DNA of 10,306 nt from the NCBI GenBank assembly GCA_903905685.1, contig CAIVHI010000183.1:1-10306 (forward strand), written 5' to 3'. Numbering within the stretch: position 1 is the stretch's first letter; each line of letters starts with the position of its first letter. A program made the translations under genes and the position numbers. The stretch comes from an uncultured Bacteroidota bacterium. Lineage in GTDB: Bacteria; Bacteroidota; Bacteroidia; Chitinophagales; Chitinophagaceae. A model generated the notes under the pieces. That model was given only the letters and a program-made list of their open reading frames with translations, did not search any database and was not told the origin of the DNA. Below are positions 1 to 7,267 of the stretch, piece after piece.

Positions 1-84
1 CAAATACCAAAACCGCAGCATTCTTTAACCCTCGGTTACACCAAGTTTCCATTGCAAAAGATATTTCAATGCGATTCTTCAGAA

Positions 85-118
85 TTGAAAATATGGAGTC
101 TTTATTTCATTAGCTTTG
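85..118 (+). promoter_or_regulatory. Bacteroidota-type promoter for the T9SS cargo gene
   Basis: TTG at 85-87 and TAGCTTTG at 111-118 match the -33 (TTG) and -7 (TAnnTTTG) elements known from Bacteroidota, with a 23-base spacer at the long end of the usual range. Transcription would start near 124, leaving a leader of about 15 bases before the ATG at 139. This argues against the upstream in-frame TTG at 52 as a start. Inferred from consensus only. Confidence 0.6.
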
Positions 119-138
119 AGCATATAAAATTTCGGGGC

Positions 139-1449
139 ATGAAAAAACACTTATTCTTTCCTGCATTGGCGGCCACCCTTATTGCGGGCGCCGGCACACT
201 GCATGCCCAAATGGTGGGCTGCAACTCTTTTTTGAAGGGTACACATGTCGAAGTCGGTATTTCGCCTATCGGAGCCTTTGGCTCGAGTGTGCCACAGCCG
301 GCGGGCTATCATGGCAATGTGACCGCATATATCCCCTATAGCCCCTGCGACACGACGTCTGGCGTGAAATTGGGGTTCGTGGCCGACCCAGATATGGACG
401 GATGGGCCGTTGGTACACCGCCATTCTATGGTGACTACTTCCTGCCGGGCAGCCCATATGAGGGATTCAGCATTCAAGTGAATGGCACCCGCGCCGATGC
501 ATTCAATACCAATAGCGGTTTTACCGGCACGCTTACCGGCACCAACGTGTCGGATACTTTGGTGGGCAGCACTTGGGTGGCCCTTTGGCAAGGCAATATG
601 GACAGCCTCCAAATCACCCAGAAGGTGACCCTCGATACTGTAAACCTCTACTTCAGGGTAGATGTGACCCTTACCAATACCGGTGTAATGCCCCTTAACA
701 ACATTTACTACATGCGCTCGGTAGACCCGGACAATGCGGAAATGGAAGCGGGTGGCGGGTTTCCCACCAACAACTATATTATTGGTCAGCATCCCGATAC
801 CTCGTTCAGTTTGGTGACCGCTACCGACCCCACCTTGACGGCAGCCTACCTCGGCATGGGTTCAACCGATACCAACTCGCGAGTTTTTATCTTCAATTCT
901 TGGCCTTTGGGCACTACCGTGGATATCTCCACCATCTATGATGAGACCATCTCCGGCACCTACTACTTTGCACAGGGCACTGCGGAACTCAACTTGGATA
1001 TCGCCATAGGCATGATATTCAGCGTTCCACACCTTGCTGGGGTAGACAGTGCATCAGACAGTACCGCAGGCAAAATCACATCGGGCGGTCTGCACCCTGC
1101 CAATAGCAAAACACTCTCCTATTTCTATTCGTTCAGCCCGACAGCGGCAGATTCAGCCATACATAGCACTTCAGGCACTATATCGACAGCTGTCAAGAAC
1201 GTGAACGCTGCTTCCATTAAGGTATACCCCAACCCTGCAAAGGGCACCGTCAATGTTTCCGGCTTGGAAGCGACAGACCGTATCCGGATTTCGGACATGA
1301 TGGGCAATGTTTTCGAAATTCCGCAAACCGGATTCTCGGGCGGCACAGGTGCATTTGGCATTGCAGGTTTGACCACCGGCCACTACCTGCTGGTTGTAAC
1401 CGATGCAGCCGGTGCCGTTAAGGCCCGTATGCCGATTGAGAAGAACTAA
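139..1449 (+). CDS. Secreted protein with T9SS type A C-terminal sorting domain
   Basis: A 436-residue exported protein of unknown function. It starts with a clear signal peptide (MKKHLFFPALAATLIAGAG..., likely cut at A23/Q24). The middle part (about 30-350) is beta-rich, with motifs such as GFVADPD, GDYFLPGSP, SIQVNG and YYMRSVDPDN, which I associate with uncharacterised Bacteroidota surface proteins. It contains no catalytic motif I recognise. The end (about 355-436) is a T9SS type A sorting domain: VYPNPA at 362-367, then the usual short strands and GLTTGHYLLVV near the C-terminus. Such domains send proteins through the outer membrane via the gliding/T9SS machinery, and are removed or used for anchoring. 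The frame is open back to a TTG at 52, but the ATG at 139 directly precedes the signal peptide and lies just downstream of a good promoter, so I chose it. The gene is followed by a strong hairpin and appears monocistronic. Export is well supported; the role is not known. Confidence 0.9.
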   Translation: MKKHLFFPALAATLIAGAGTLHAQMVGCNSFLKGTHVEVGISPIGAFGSSVPQPAGYHGNVTAYIPYSPCDTTSGVKLGFVADPDMDGWAVGTPPFYGDYFLPGSPYEGFSIQVNGTRADAFNTNSGFTGTLTGTNVSDTLVGSTWVALWQGNMDSLQITQKVTLDTVNLYFRVDVTLTNTGVMPLNNIYYMRSVDPDNAEMEAGGGFPTNNYIIGQHPDTSFSLVTATDPTLTAAYLGMGSTDTNSRVFIFNSWPLGTTVDISTIYDETISGTYYFAQGTAELNLDIAIGMIFSVPHLAGVDSASDSTAGKITSGGLHPANSKTLSYFYSFSPTAADSAIHSTSGTISTAVKNVNAASIKVYPNPAKGTVNVSGLEATDRIRISDMMGNVFEIPQTGFSGGTGAFGIAGLTTGHYLLVVTDAAGAVKARMPIEKN

Positions 1450-1475
1450 ATTGCATCGATTTCAATTTTCTATCG

Positions 1476-1516
1476 GGTGCCGTTTTCCTCGCAGTATTAG
1501 CGCGGGGAACGGCACC
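1476..1516 (+). terminator. Hairpin terminator after the T9SS cargo gene
   Basis: Arms 1476-1492 and 1500-1516 can form a stem of up to 17 positions with one mismatch and two G-T pairs; the outer nine pairs (GGTGCCGTT/AACGGCACC) are perfect. The loop is the 7 bases 1493-1499. TTGGTTTTA follows. It lies 26 bases after the stop codon and just before the next promoter, as expected for an intrinsic terminator. Confidence 0.75.
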
Positions 1517-1537
1517 TTGGTTTTAGAAACAATCCAA

Positions 1538-1567
1538 TTGCCGGCAACCCGGGAACCGGTATATTTG
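1538..1567 (+). promoter_or_regulatory. Bacteroidota-type promoter for the SecB-like gene
   Basis: TTG at 1538-1540, a 19-base spacer, and TATATTTG at 1560-1567 match the Bacteroidota -33/-7 consensus closely. The predicted transcription start is near 1573, about 15 bases before the ATG at 1589. This is the best promoter match in the window. Confidence 0.7.
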
Positions 1568-1588
1568 ACATGATTAAACTTGAACCAA

Positions 1589-2032
1589 ATGATAGTTCCA
1601 CAGAGTGAATTGAAGTTGGCCAAATTCGATATCCTTTCGGCAGAAATCGGATTCATTGGCGCTGTAAACATTGAGGACGAGATAGACCCAAGTACCTATG
1701 TGGTAGATTTGGATTTCGACATTACGGTAGAGGAAGGCGGCCCCATAGTTATCGTCACGACGGTGGATGTTTCGGGCCCCAATGCCGAATCTCCCTGCCA
1801 TGTGCTGCATGTAGTGGGCGGCTCGGTGTTTGAAATAGAGTCGGACGATGAAGTGGACAGCGAAATCATGGACCACCACATCCAAAATACCGGATTGGCA
1901 GCGGCATTCCACAACATGCGCGGGTTCATCCTGAATGCAACTTCTTACCTCCCGATTGGGGCCTACACCCTACCCCTCTTCCCCACCCACCAGCTCATGA
2001 ATATGAAGTATGGTAATGGTGCAAGCGAATAA
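1589..2032 (+). CDS. SecB-like small cytoplasmic protein
   Basis: A 147-residue acidic protein without signal peptide or membrane segment. Its layout resembles the SecB chaperone fold. Alternating beta strands come first (about 7-85, including a T-V-D-V-S-type strand and a GGSVFEIE strand). A helix then carries FHNMRGFILNATS (about 107-119), followed by a proline-rich end with YTLPLFP. SecB proteins have a comparable end: a helix followed by a hydrophobic loop with LPPVNF. SecB holds Sec substrates unfolded in the cytoplasm. Bacteroidota often carry divergent SecB-like proteins, some tied to toxin-antitoxin pairs; no toxin gene is adjacent here. The frame also allows a TTG start at 1580, but the ATG at 1589 fits the promoter better. 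The assignment rests on pattern resemblance, not an alignment, so an unrelated beta protein remains possible. The gene is read from its own promoter and has no obvious terminator. Confidence 0.55.
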   Translation: MIVPQSELKLAKFDILSAEIGFIGAVNIEDEIDPSTYVVDLDFDITVEEGGPIVIVTTVDVSGPNAESPCHVLHVVGGSVFEIESDDEVDSEIMDHHIQNTGLAAAFHNMRGFILNATSYLPIGAYTLPLFPTHQLMNMKYGNGASE

Positions 2033-2138
2033 GGAAGTAGTGCTGATCTATCATCCGCAACAGGTGCGAAGCAAGGTTTGAAGGCCCGCCCGCTACCCAA
2101 CCCCCATTCCCAAAATCACTCAACCCCGCTGGCATACC

Positions 2139-2432
2139 ATGGCCGACAACAGGAATTTTTACAAATATTCGCCCGGCCGGCAAGCCTCCCGCTGGGACGA
2201 AGACCGGCACGAGGGTATTATGGCCATCAACTTTGGCGGACTGACCGCCGGCGACCTTAACCAATACTCGAGTAGGGAGGAACTGGCAACAGCACTTGGG
2301 CTGAACCACAACAGGGCCAACAAAAGTTGGAACTTGTGGCTGTTCAAAGATGCCAAAATTGGCGATAAAAAATCATTAACAAGAGTCGGACTACGCGGTT
2401 TACCTTCAAGTAAGGATGAAAATAGAGCATAA
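2139..2432 (+). pseudogene. EVE/PUA-like domain fragment, probably truncated
   Basis: A 97-codon frame. Residues 1 to about 75 resemble the first part of an EVE-type (PUA-like) domain found at the N-terminus of McrB-like AAA+ restriction proteins and similar genes: FYKYSPGRQASRWDE, then EGIMAINFGGL, GDLNQYSSREELATALGL, and a helix ending WNLWLFKDAKIGD. In intact relatives the IGD motif is followed by strands of the type IVIxKKG and by a second half that completes the modified-base pocket. Here the resemblance stops at about 2364; the last 22 residues (KKSLTRVGLRG...) look unrelated and end at 2432. No ATPase part follows. I therefore read it as a remnant left by a deletion or replacement. A short functional protein cannot be excluded. 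I see no clear ribosome binding site or promoter. EVE domains bind modified bases and belong to defence or RNA-modification contexts. Confidence 0.5.
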
Positions 2433-2638
2433 TTCTATAGGCCTGGGAAAACGTAGAGGAGCCATTTCATGACAATAGAATCATAGCAGATTCCTAAACA
2501 TCTTCATCACTGCAGCCGAAATTCCCTTTTGGTCGTCGACGGGCGATTTCCGAATATTGGAAGAGTGTTTGCAGGTCCATTTGGAATGCCTGACAGCCGA
2601 GCCCTTGGTTCTGTAATCGCTCGGGTGTGCAAACCGAA
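2433..2638. other. Gene-poor scar-like segment
   Basis: I cannot assign a gene here. Composition shifts to more AT-rich from about 2364 to 2500. Between about 2481 and 2638 several frames are open on both strands. The minus-strand frame ending at TGA 2481-2483 reads ...KSPVDDQKGISAAVMKMF..., and a plus-strand frame reads ...AAEIPFWSSTGDF.... Neither has a convincing start. This could be the worn end of a mobile element, or a conserved non-coding stretch. Confidence 0.3.
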
Positions 2639-2677
2639 CGCCGGGAAAACGGCCCCTGTTCAGTCCTTTTCCCGGCG
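2639..2677 (-). terminator. Hairpin terminator after the beta-helix gene
   Basis: Perfect 11-bp inverted repeat, CGCCGGGAAAA (2639-2649) and TTTTCCCGGCG (2667-2677), with a 17-base loop. On the minus strand it begins 27 bases beyond the stop codon of the beta-helix gene. There is no long T tract after it, so its efficiency as an intrinsic terminator is uncertain. Confidence 0.6.
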
Positions 2678-2704
2678 CGATGAATCGGTGCTTGCGTTGG
2701 CAGT

Positions 2705-4516
2705 TTACTTCACCTCAACCTTGGCAACTTTGTTCCTGCCTTTTCCGTCTTGCCAAACCATCAGGTAGAGGCCGGGTGCCAAGTTGGTTACATCAACCCT
2801 TGATAGGGATGCAGACACCGGCTTCCGGGCCACGTCGCGACCTGCGATATCGGTAACGGTGATGATGCCTGCGGCTTCGGGTGTGGCTATCAAGAAATTG
2901 TCGTGTGCGGGGTTGGGATACACGGTAAGACCCTCCATCATAGGGCTGTGTGGCCCAACCGCCAATGTGTGGCTTGCCGCCGACTCGTAGGCACCTATAT
3001 CTATACGGGCACCAATGATGCGGGTATTGAGGGCATAGTCAACCGAATCGGCAAAAGCCGTATTGTCGCCATTGTCTATGCAGCCTGATGAATCCTGCAA
3101 GGCGAAGTTGGCCAGAGTGGCGTCTTCCGTCACCGTGGCAGTAAGCGTTGGGGCTACCAGCAAGGGGTCGGTACCGATGACGTTGGAGGCGGTATCGCCG
3201 ATTATGTAGAGTGCCGACCCGCCTATCAAACCGCCTTCCAAAAAGTAGTCCTTCGAAAACGTGTTCTTCGTCCAATTGTTGGTATAGCGCATGGTATCGC
3301 CGTTGGTAATCCACACCGCAATGGTGGTATCGGGCAATCCCGAGGCGCCTGCCGAAAGGGTGATATTGTTATTGAAGATGTTGTTGCGGATATCCACCAA
3401 GGTGTGGCCATTCGTGAAGGTGTCGTTGAAAATGAATATGCCCCCGCCATAGAGCCCGCGATTGTTGTAGAAATCGTTGTTCACGATGGTGGCATTGGTC
3501 AGGAATACATCGATACCGCCACCCTGAAGGGCCGCATAGTTGTTGGCAACCACATTGTTGCGCACCAGGAAGTTGGTGGGTTGGGCGGCCCCTTCGCCGC
3601 TGATGCGGATGCCGCCCCCGCCTTCAACCGAGCCGCAGGCAGAACTGCCGGTAAAGCCAGTGATGGTGGCATTGTTGCAAATGAGGTTGCCGTTGATGTC
3701 GTAAATGCCGATGGTGCACGCCAATGCGGCATCGAACTGACTGAGGTTGTGGTGGATTTTGTTGTGCGCTATCACCCCATTGCAGTATTGTGTCTCCACA
3801 CTGGTCGCGAATTCCGAATCGGTTTGCTGGTTTGCGTACACTTGGTTGTGCTCAAAAATGAGGGTGTTGTGGGCAAAGTCCATCAAGCTGGCAGCCGTGG
3901 TGTCGTCGTGAAAGCTGCAATCGTGTATGTAGAGAGTGCCGCCACTAGAGGTAAATGCAATATAGGATGGACTGGGAACATAATTTTTATAGAAGTTGCA
4001 GTTGGACAACTCGAATGTCATGGTGCTGTCGGGCAGGGCTTCATAAAGGATGAAGCCGTTGTTATGGGTGAAGTTGCAATATTCCACTGCGAGGTTGACA
4101 TACATGGCATATAGGCCGGTGCGCTTGATGTCGGTAAAATTGCAATGGCGGATGACGGAAGCCGAGGTGGATACCACCGGGTAGTTGCCCAACTGTATGC
4201 CTGCCCAACCGCCGGCCGTGCTCGTGTCGGCCCAGCCGGTAGTGTCTTGGGCATGAAACAGGATGGGCAGGCTGTCGGTGCCGGCTGCAATCAGGTTGCC
4301 GTCTATCTGTATTTTATAATAGCCCTGAAACACGACTTCCACGCCCGGGTCTATGGTAAGGCTGCTGTCGGGCCATACGATGAAGCTATTGGCGATGAGG
4401 TAGGGGGAGCCGGCCAGCGTCCAGTGGCCCGATACCGTCGATGAGCTGATGGTGGTTTGCGCATGGGCAACCACCGATGCCAGCACTACTGCGGCCATGA
4501 GGATGATTTTCTTCAT
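2705..4516 (-). CDS. Secreted right-handed parallel beta-helix protein with T9SS sorting domain
   Basis: A 603-residue surface or extracellular protein. Residues 1-19 are a signal peptide (MKKIILMAAVVLASVVAHA, cut before Q20). The segment LTIDPGVEVVFQG...GNLIAAGTDSLPILF, followed by GGWAGIQL, is the usual opening of Bacteroidota beta-helix proteins. About 115-400 then carries repeated short N-rich coils (CNFTDI, CNFTHNN, NNVVANNYAALQGGGIDVF, NNDFYNNRGLYGGGIFIF, RNNIFNNN), typical of PbH1 repeats. DNGDNTAFADS and IDIGAYE near 485-515 are the common closing motif. VYPNPA at 532-537 opens the T9SS type A sorting domain, which runs to the end. Related folds include polysaccharide lyases and adhesins, but I see no lyase-type catalytic set, so a structural, adhesive or glycan-binding role is as likely. 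The start is supported by the signal peptide. It is divergent from the kinase gene. Confidence 0.88.
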   Translation of the reverse strand: MKKIILMAAVVLASVVAHAQTTISSSTVSGHWTLAGSPYLIANSFIVWPDSSLTIDPGVEVVFQGYYKIQIDGNLIAAGTDSLPILFHAQDTTGWADTSTAGGWAGIQLGNYPVVSTSASVIRHCNFTDIKRTGLYAMYVNLAVEYCNFTHNNGFILYEALPDSTMTFELSNCNFYKNYVPSPSYIAFTSSGGTLYIHDCSFHDDTTAASLMDFAHNTLIFEHNQVYANQQTDSEFATSVETQYCNGVIAHNKIHHNLSQFDAALACTIGIYDINGNLICNNATITGFTGSSACGSVEGGGGIRISGEGAAQPTNFLVRNNVVANNYAALQGGGIDVFLTNATIVNNDFYNNRGLYGGGIFIFNDTFTNGHTLVDIRNNIFNNNITLSAGASGLPDTTIAVWITNGDTMRYTNNWTKNTFSKDYFLEGGLIGGSALYIIGDTASNVIGTDPLLVAPTLTATVTEDATLANFALQDSSGCIDNGDNTAFADSVDYALNTRIIGARIDIGAYESAASHTLAVGPHSPMMEGLTVYPNPAHDNFLIATPEAAGIITVTDIAGRDVARKPVSASLSRVDVTNLAPGLYLMVWQDGKGRNKVAKVEVK

Positions 4517-4577
4517 TGTTGGTTATTTTAAGTTTGTCGGCAATCAAATGGTTTTTGCAAAGGGTTCGAATCCGAAA

Positions 4578-4585
4578 CAAAAGTA
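4578..4585 (-). promoter_or_regulatory. Possible -7 element for the beta-helix gene
   Basis: On the minus strand TACTTTTG fits TAnnTTTG and lies 62 bases before the start codon, implying a leader of about 55 bases. No TTG is found 17-23 bases upstream, so only half of the promoter is recognisable. The opposite strand has TAAGTTTG at 4529-4536, which could serve the kinase gene but also lacks a TTG partner. Confidence 0.35.
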
Positions 4586-4590
4586 CGCTG

Positions 4591-4647
4591 CTACCGGTGG
4601 TACATTCCGGTAGAAATACCAATTTTTCGAAATGGTATTTCTACCGG
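4591..4647. repeat. Inverted repeats with three CTACCGG copies in the divergent promoter region
   Basis: Arms 4607-4621 (CCGGTAGAAATACCA) and 4633-4647 (TGGTATTTCTACCGG) are perfectly complementary over 15 bp around an 11-base spacer. Each arm itself contains GGTA-N4-TACC. The heptamer CTACCGG also occurs at 4591-4597, pairing with CCGGTAG at 4607-4613, so there are three copies in alternating orientation. The right arm covers the first codons of the longest kinase frame (ATG at 4632). It could be an operator, an RNA hairpin in the kinase leader, or a repeat unit. It has no T tract typical of a terminator. Confidence 0.6.
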
Positions 4648-6623
4648 CATTATTAGTGGTTACAGGCGTAGTATTACACTTTATTTCGTTGTTGATGCAA
4701 ACTTGGAGACACTTTTCGGGGTTCGAAACTATACGAGCGACCATTGTGACGGTGTTGCTGGTTGCGGGATTCATGAAGGGAGTTGCCCGTACCAACGATT
4801 CGCTAGGGAAAACCAATTCCTGGTCGGGTACCATTGCCAACCACGACAGCGCGATAGCACTGCTAAGGGCTGGCATCAGCTCTGCCATCCAATCGGGGTC
4901 AGACACCCTTATCTGCGATGCCTACATGAACATTGGTGAGCGGTATTCGAAGATGAACGACTATGGGCAAAGCATCGCAGCCTACCGTAGTGCTTTGCCC
5001 TATTGCCTCAGTAACGAAGACACCTCCAATTGTTACAATCACTTGGGCATTGCCTATTTCGATTTGGGCGACTACGTGACGGCGTCCGAAAATTTTTACC
5101 GGGCGCTATTGGTGGCGCAGCGTTCGCAAAAGGCATACACCAACCTTACGGGCATCTTGGCCAATCTGGGTGAAGTGAATTTCCGGTTGCACCAGTATGA
5201 AACTGCGTTGTCCTATTACGACCGCGGCCTTCCCTATGCAGCATTGCAGCAGCCCAAAATCCGTCTGGCCAATATACTGCTGAATAAAGGAGAGCTCCTC
5301 ATCGCCATGCATCGCTACCGGGAGGCCCGCAGCTTGTTGATGCGGGTAATTGCCCTTTCAGACACCCTCGGCAATCAGGACATTAAGGATGCAGCCAACG
5401 AAATCATCGGCATTTCCTACTTGGAAACCGGAGCCTACAAAAGTGCACTCACGTACTTGGAACAGGCGACACGGCCGGGCCCTTTCCGGAATTCCGTTAT
5501 GGAGGTGGCTCCCGCATTTTATATTGCCGAAGCCTATAGTGCATTGAGAAACTATCCCAAAGCCGAATCTGTTTTGTTTCCGGCACTCCGCGATGCCGCA
5601 GTCGGGCACCGTCGGCTCAATAGCCTGAAGGGATATTCCACATTGTCGGAAATCTATAAGGCAACAGGTAGATACAGGGAGGCCATGGAGTGTATGGACA
5701 GCATCATTGCATTGAAGGACTCTATGGGCAGCTCTGAAAAGGTGAACGCCGTGAACCTGATGGACTTCAAGTACAAGACTTCGGAAAAAGACCGCATCAT
5801 TGCCCAAAACCAACTGGTGATAGCCCGCCAGCAGCGCGACATTTCGATAAGGGACATGTGGTTGATAGCCATTGTAAGCGGCATAGCACTGCTTGTCTTT
5901 TTGCTGGCCGGTGCATTCTGGAAGTTGCAGTATGAACAAAAACGGCGGGCGGAGCAGATAAAACTGATTGAACAGCACAAAAAAATAGAAGTGCTCAATG
6001 CCTTGGTGCAGGGCGAAGAGAATGAGCGAAGCCGCATAGCACGCGAGCTTCACGACGGCATTGGGGGCATGTTGAGTGCGGCTATGATGCGGTTGAGCGC
6101 CACGCTACCCGGAGCAGCATCGCCCAATAGAGTCAACGCGCATGCCGAAGCGCTGAATATCCTTGCCGAAATGGGGGAGGAAATCCGCAAAACCGCACAT
6201 AACCTGATGCCTGATGTGCTATTGAAACAGGACCTCCAAGACGCCCTGCGAGACTACTGCAACAATGTTGCGACAGGCCATGTTCCGAAAATCAATTTCC
6301 AGTCGTTCGGCGATTTTGGGAGCCTGTCTGAGCCGTTCAAACTGAATGTGTACCGTATTGTACAGGAGTTGCTGAAGAACACGGTGCGGCATGCCCACGC
6401 AACGCAAGTATTGGTACAACTCGTTATGGACGAGAACATCTTTACGCTGACCGTGGAAGACAATGGGCTTGGATTCAATCCGGAAGGCATCAATAACGGA
6501 CTCGGACTCAACAACATCAAATCGCGTGTCGCGAATTTGGACGGCCACTTGTCGTTGGATTCCTCTCCCGGAAATGGGGTTTCGGTATTCATCGAATTTG
6601 ATGTTCGGGCATTTTTCGCATAA
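4632..6623 (+). CDS. TPR-containing sensor histidine kinase (HisKA_3 type)
   Basis: Membrane-bound sensor kinase of the NarX/DesK-like class, 663 residues in the longest frame. An N-terminal hydrophobic segment (about 36-51) is followed by tetratricopeptide repeats from about 60 to 375 (for example YMNIGERYSKMNDYGQSIAAY and HLGIAYFDLGDYVTA), presumably periplasmic. One membrane segment follows (about 410-432, WLIAIVSGIALLVFLLAGAF) and then a charged coiled coil. The dimerisation/phosphoacceptor box is ENERSRIARELHDGIGG with H474. The ATPase part has the N box ELLKNTVRHAHA (N583), DNGLGF (610-615), GLGL (623-626) and PGNG (646-649), all intact. The start is doubtful. ATG 4632 lies inside an inverted repeat and the first codons are AT-rich unlike the rest. 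ATG 4695 would give 642 residues and an ordinary signal-peptide-like N-terminus, and I find it more attractive biologically. The response regulator follows after 11 bases. The signal sensed is unknown. Confidence 0.88.
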   Translation: MVFLPALLVVTGVVLHFISLLMQTWRHFSGFETIRATIVTVLLVAGFMKGVARTNDSLGKTNSWSGTIANHDSAIALLRAGISSAIQSGSDTLICDAYMNIGERYSKMNDYGQSIAAYRSALPYCLSNEDTSNCYNHLGIAYFDLGDYVTASENFYRALLVAQRSQKAYTNLTGILANLGEVNFRLHQYETALSYYDRGLPYAALQQPKIRLANILLNKGELLIAMHRYREARSLLMRVIALSDTLGNQDIKDAANEIIGISYLETGAYKSALTYLEQATRPGPFRNSVMEVAPAFYIAEAYSALRNYPKAESVLFPALRDAAVGHRRLNSLKGYSTLSEIYKATGRYREAMECMDSIIALKDSMGSSEKVNAVNLMDFKYKTSEKDRIIAQNQLVIARQQRDISIRDMWLIAIVSGIALLVFLLAGAFWKLQYEQKRRAEQIKLIEQHKKIEVLNALVQGEENERSRIARELHDGIGGMLSAAMMRLSATLPGAASPNRVNAHAEALNILAEMGEEIRKTAHNLMPDVLLKQDLQDALRDYCNNVATGHVPKINFQSFGDFGSLSEPFKLNVYRIVQELLKNTVRHAHATQVLVQLVMDENIFTLTVEDNGLGFNPEGINNGLGLNNIKSRVANLDGHLSLDSSPGNGVSVFIEFDVRAFFA

Positions 6624-6634
6624 ATTTGGTAGCC

Positions 6635-7267
6635 ATGAAAGTTGCAGTTGCAGACGACCATCCGCTTGTCATCAGCGGCATACACCACATACTCTCGAAT
6701 TGCGCCGATATGGAGGTTGCAGGTAGCTACACCACCGGTGCGGCCTTGCTGAAGGGCTTTGAGGCTATCCTGCCCGATGTGCTCCTACTCGATATCCACA
6801 TGCCCGGCATGGGTGGAGAAGAAGTGGCCGATGCAGTAGCCGAAAAATACCCATCCGTAAAAATACTCGTCCTCACCAACGAAGACAACATATACTACAT
6901 CAAAAATTTATTGCGGCGCAATGTGTGCGGATACCTTTTGAAGACCACTCGGGAAGACACCCTTCTGGATGCCGTACGGGCGGTGTTTGGAGGCGGGCAG
7001 TACATAGAGCCGGCATTGAAGGAGAAAATCGTGCAGGATACCTTGCAGGCAAAAAAGCAGGTGTCGGCCAATATGGTGTTGTCGAGAAACGAAAAAGAAG
7101 TGCTGCGGTTGATAGCGTCGGACCTTACGAGCCAAGAAATCGCCGACAAGCTGTTTATGAGCAAGCGCACCGTAGATGCGCACAGACTCAACCTCCTTAC
7201 CAAATTGGGTGCCAAAAATGTGGCATCGCTCGTAAAGCGCGGCCTACAACTGGGCCTCATAGACTGA
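6635..7267 (+). CDS. NarL/FixJ-family response regulator
   Basis: Cytoplasmic DNA-binding regulator of 210 residues, most likely phosphorylated by the kinase encoded 11 bases upstream. The receiver domain spans about 1-120. Acidic residues D7/D8 are in VAVADDHPL, the phosphoacceptor is D53 in LLLDIHMPGMGG, the switch residue is T81 in VLTNEDN, and the conserved lysine is K103 in YLLKTT. After a linker, residues about 146-210 form a LuxR-type helix-turn-helix: LSRNEKEVLRLIASDLTSQEIA, then MSKRTVDAHRLNLLTKLG. The frame extends three codons upstream to a TTG at 6626, but ATG 6635 begins the domain exactly where the family does. All key residues are present, so it should be functional. Its targets are unknown; the dyads upstream of the kinase gene are one candidate. 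The stop codon lies within the downstream terminator hairpin. Confidence 0.92.
   Translation: MKVAVADDHPLVISGIHHILSNCADMEVAGSYTTGAALLKGFEAILPDVLLLDIHMPGMGGEEVADAVAEKYPSVKILVLTNEDNIYYIKNLLRRNVCGYLLKTTREDTLLDAVRAVFGGGQYIEPALKEKIVQDTLQAKKQVSANMVLSRNEKEVLRLIASDLTSQEIADKLFMSKRTVDAHRLNLLTKLGAKNVASLVKRGLQLGLID

Noticed and set aside
151..792. Minus-strand open frame of 213 codons opposite the first secreted protein
   Set aside because: His/Gly-rich translation without motifs; the plus strand has signal peptide, promoter and T9SS domain.
2529..2768. Plus-strand frame of 79 codons running into the end of the beta-helix gene
   Set aside because: It crosses the terminator hairpin and the antisense of a sorting domain; no credible start or family.
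3340..4090. Repeated short N-rich segments in the minus-strand gene that suggest a DNA repeat array
   Set aside because: The repetition is at protein level (beta-helix coils) with diverged DNA; no regular spacing like a CRISPR array.
3404..4114. Plus-strand open frame of 236 codons inside the beta-helix gene
   Set aside because: Antisense to a protein with signal peptide, PbH1 repeats and sorting domain; the Val/Gly-rich translation has no recognisable features.
4563..4573. GGTTCGAATCC, which looks like a tRNA T-arm
   Set aside because: The flanking bases do not form a T-stem beyond two pairs and there are no acceptor, D or anticodon arms; chance match or at most a trace.
5358..6053. Minus-strand open frame of 231 codons inside the kinase gene
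   Set aside because: Opposite to intact TPR and kinase motifs; no plausible protein of its own.
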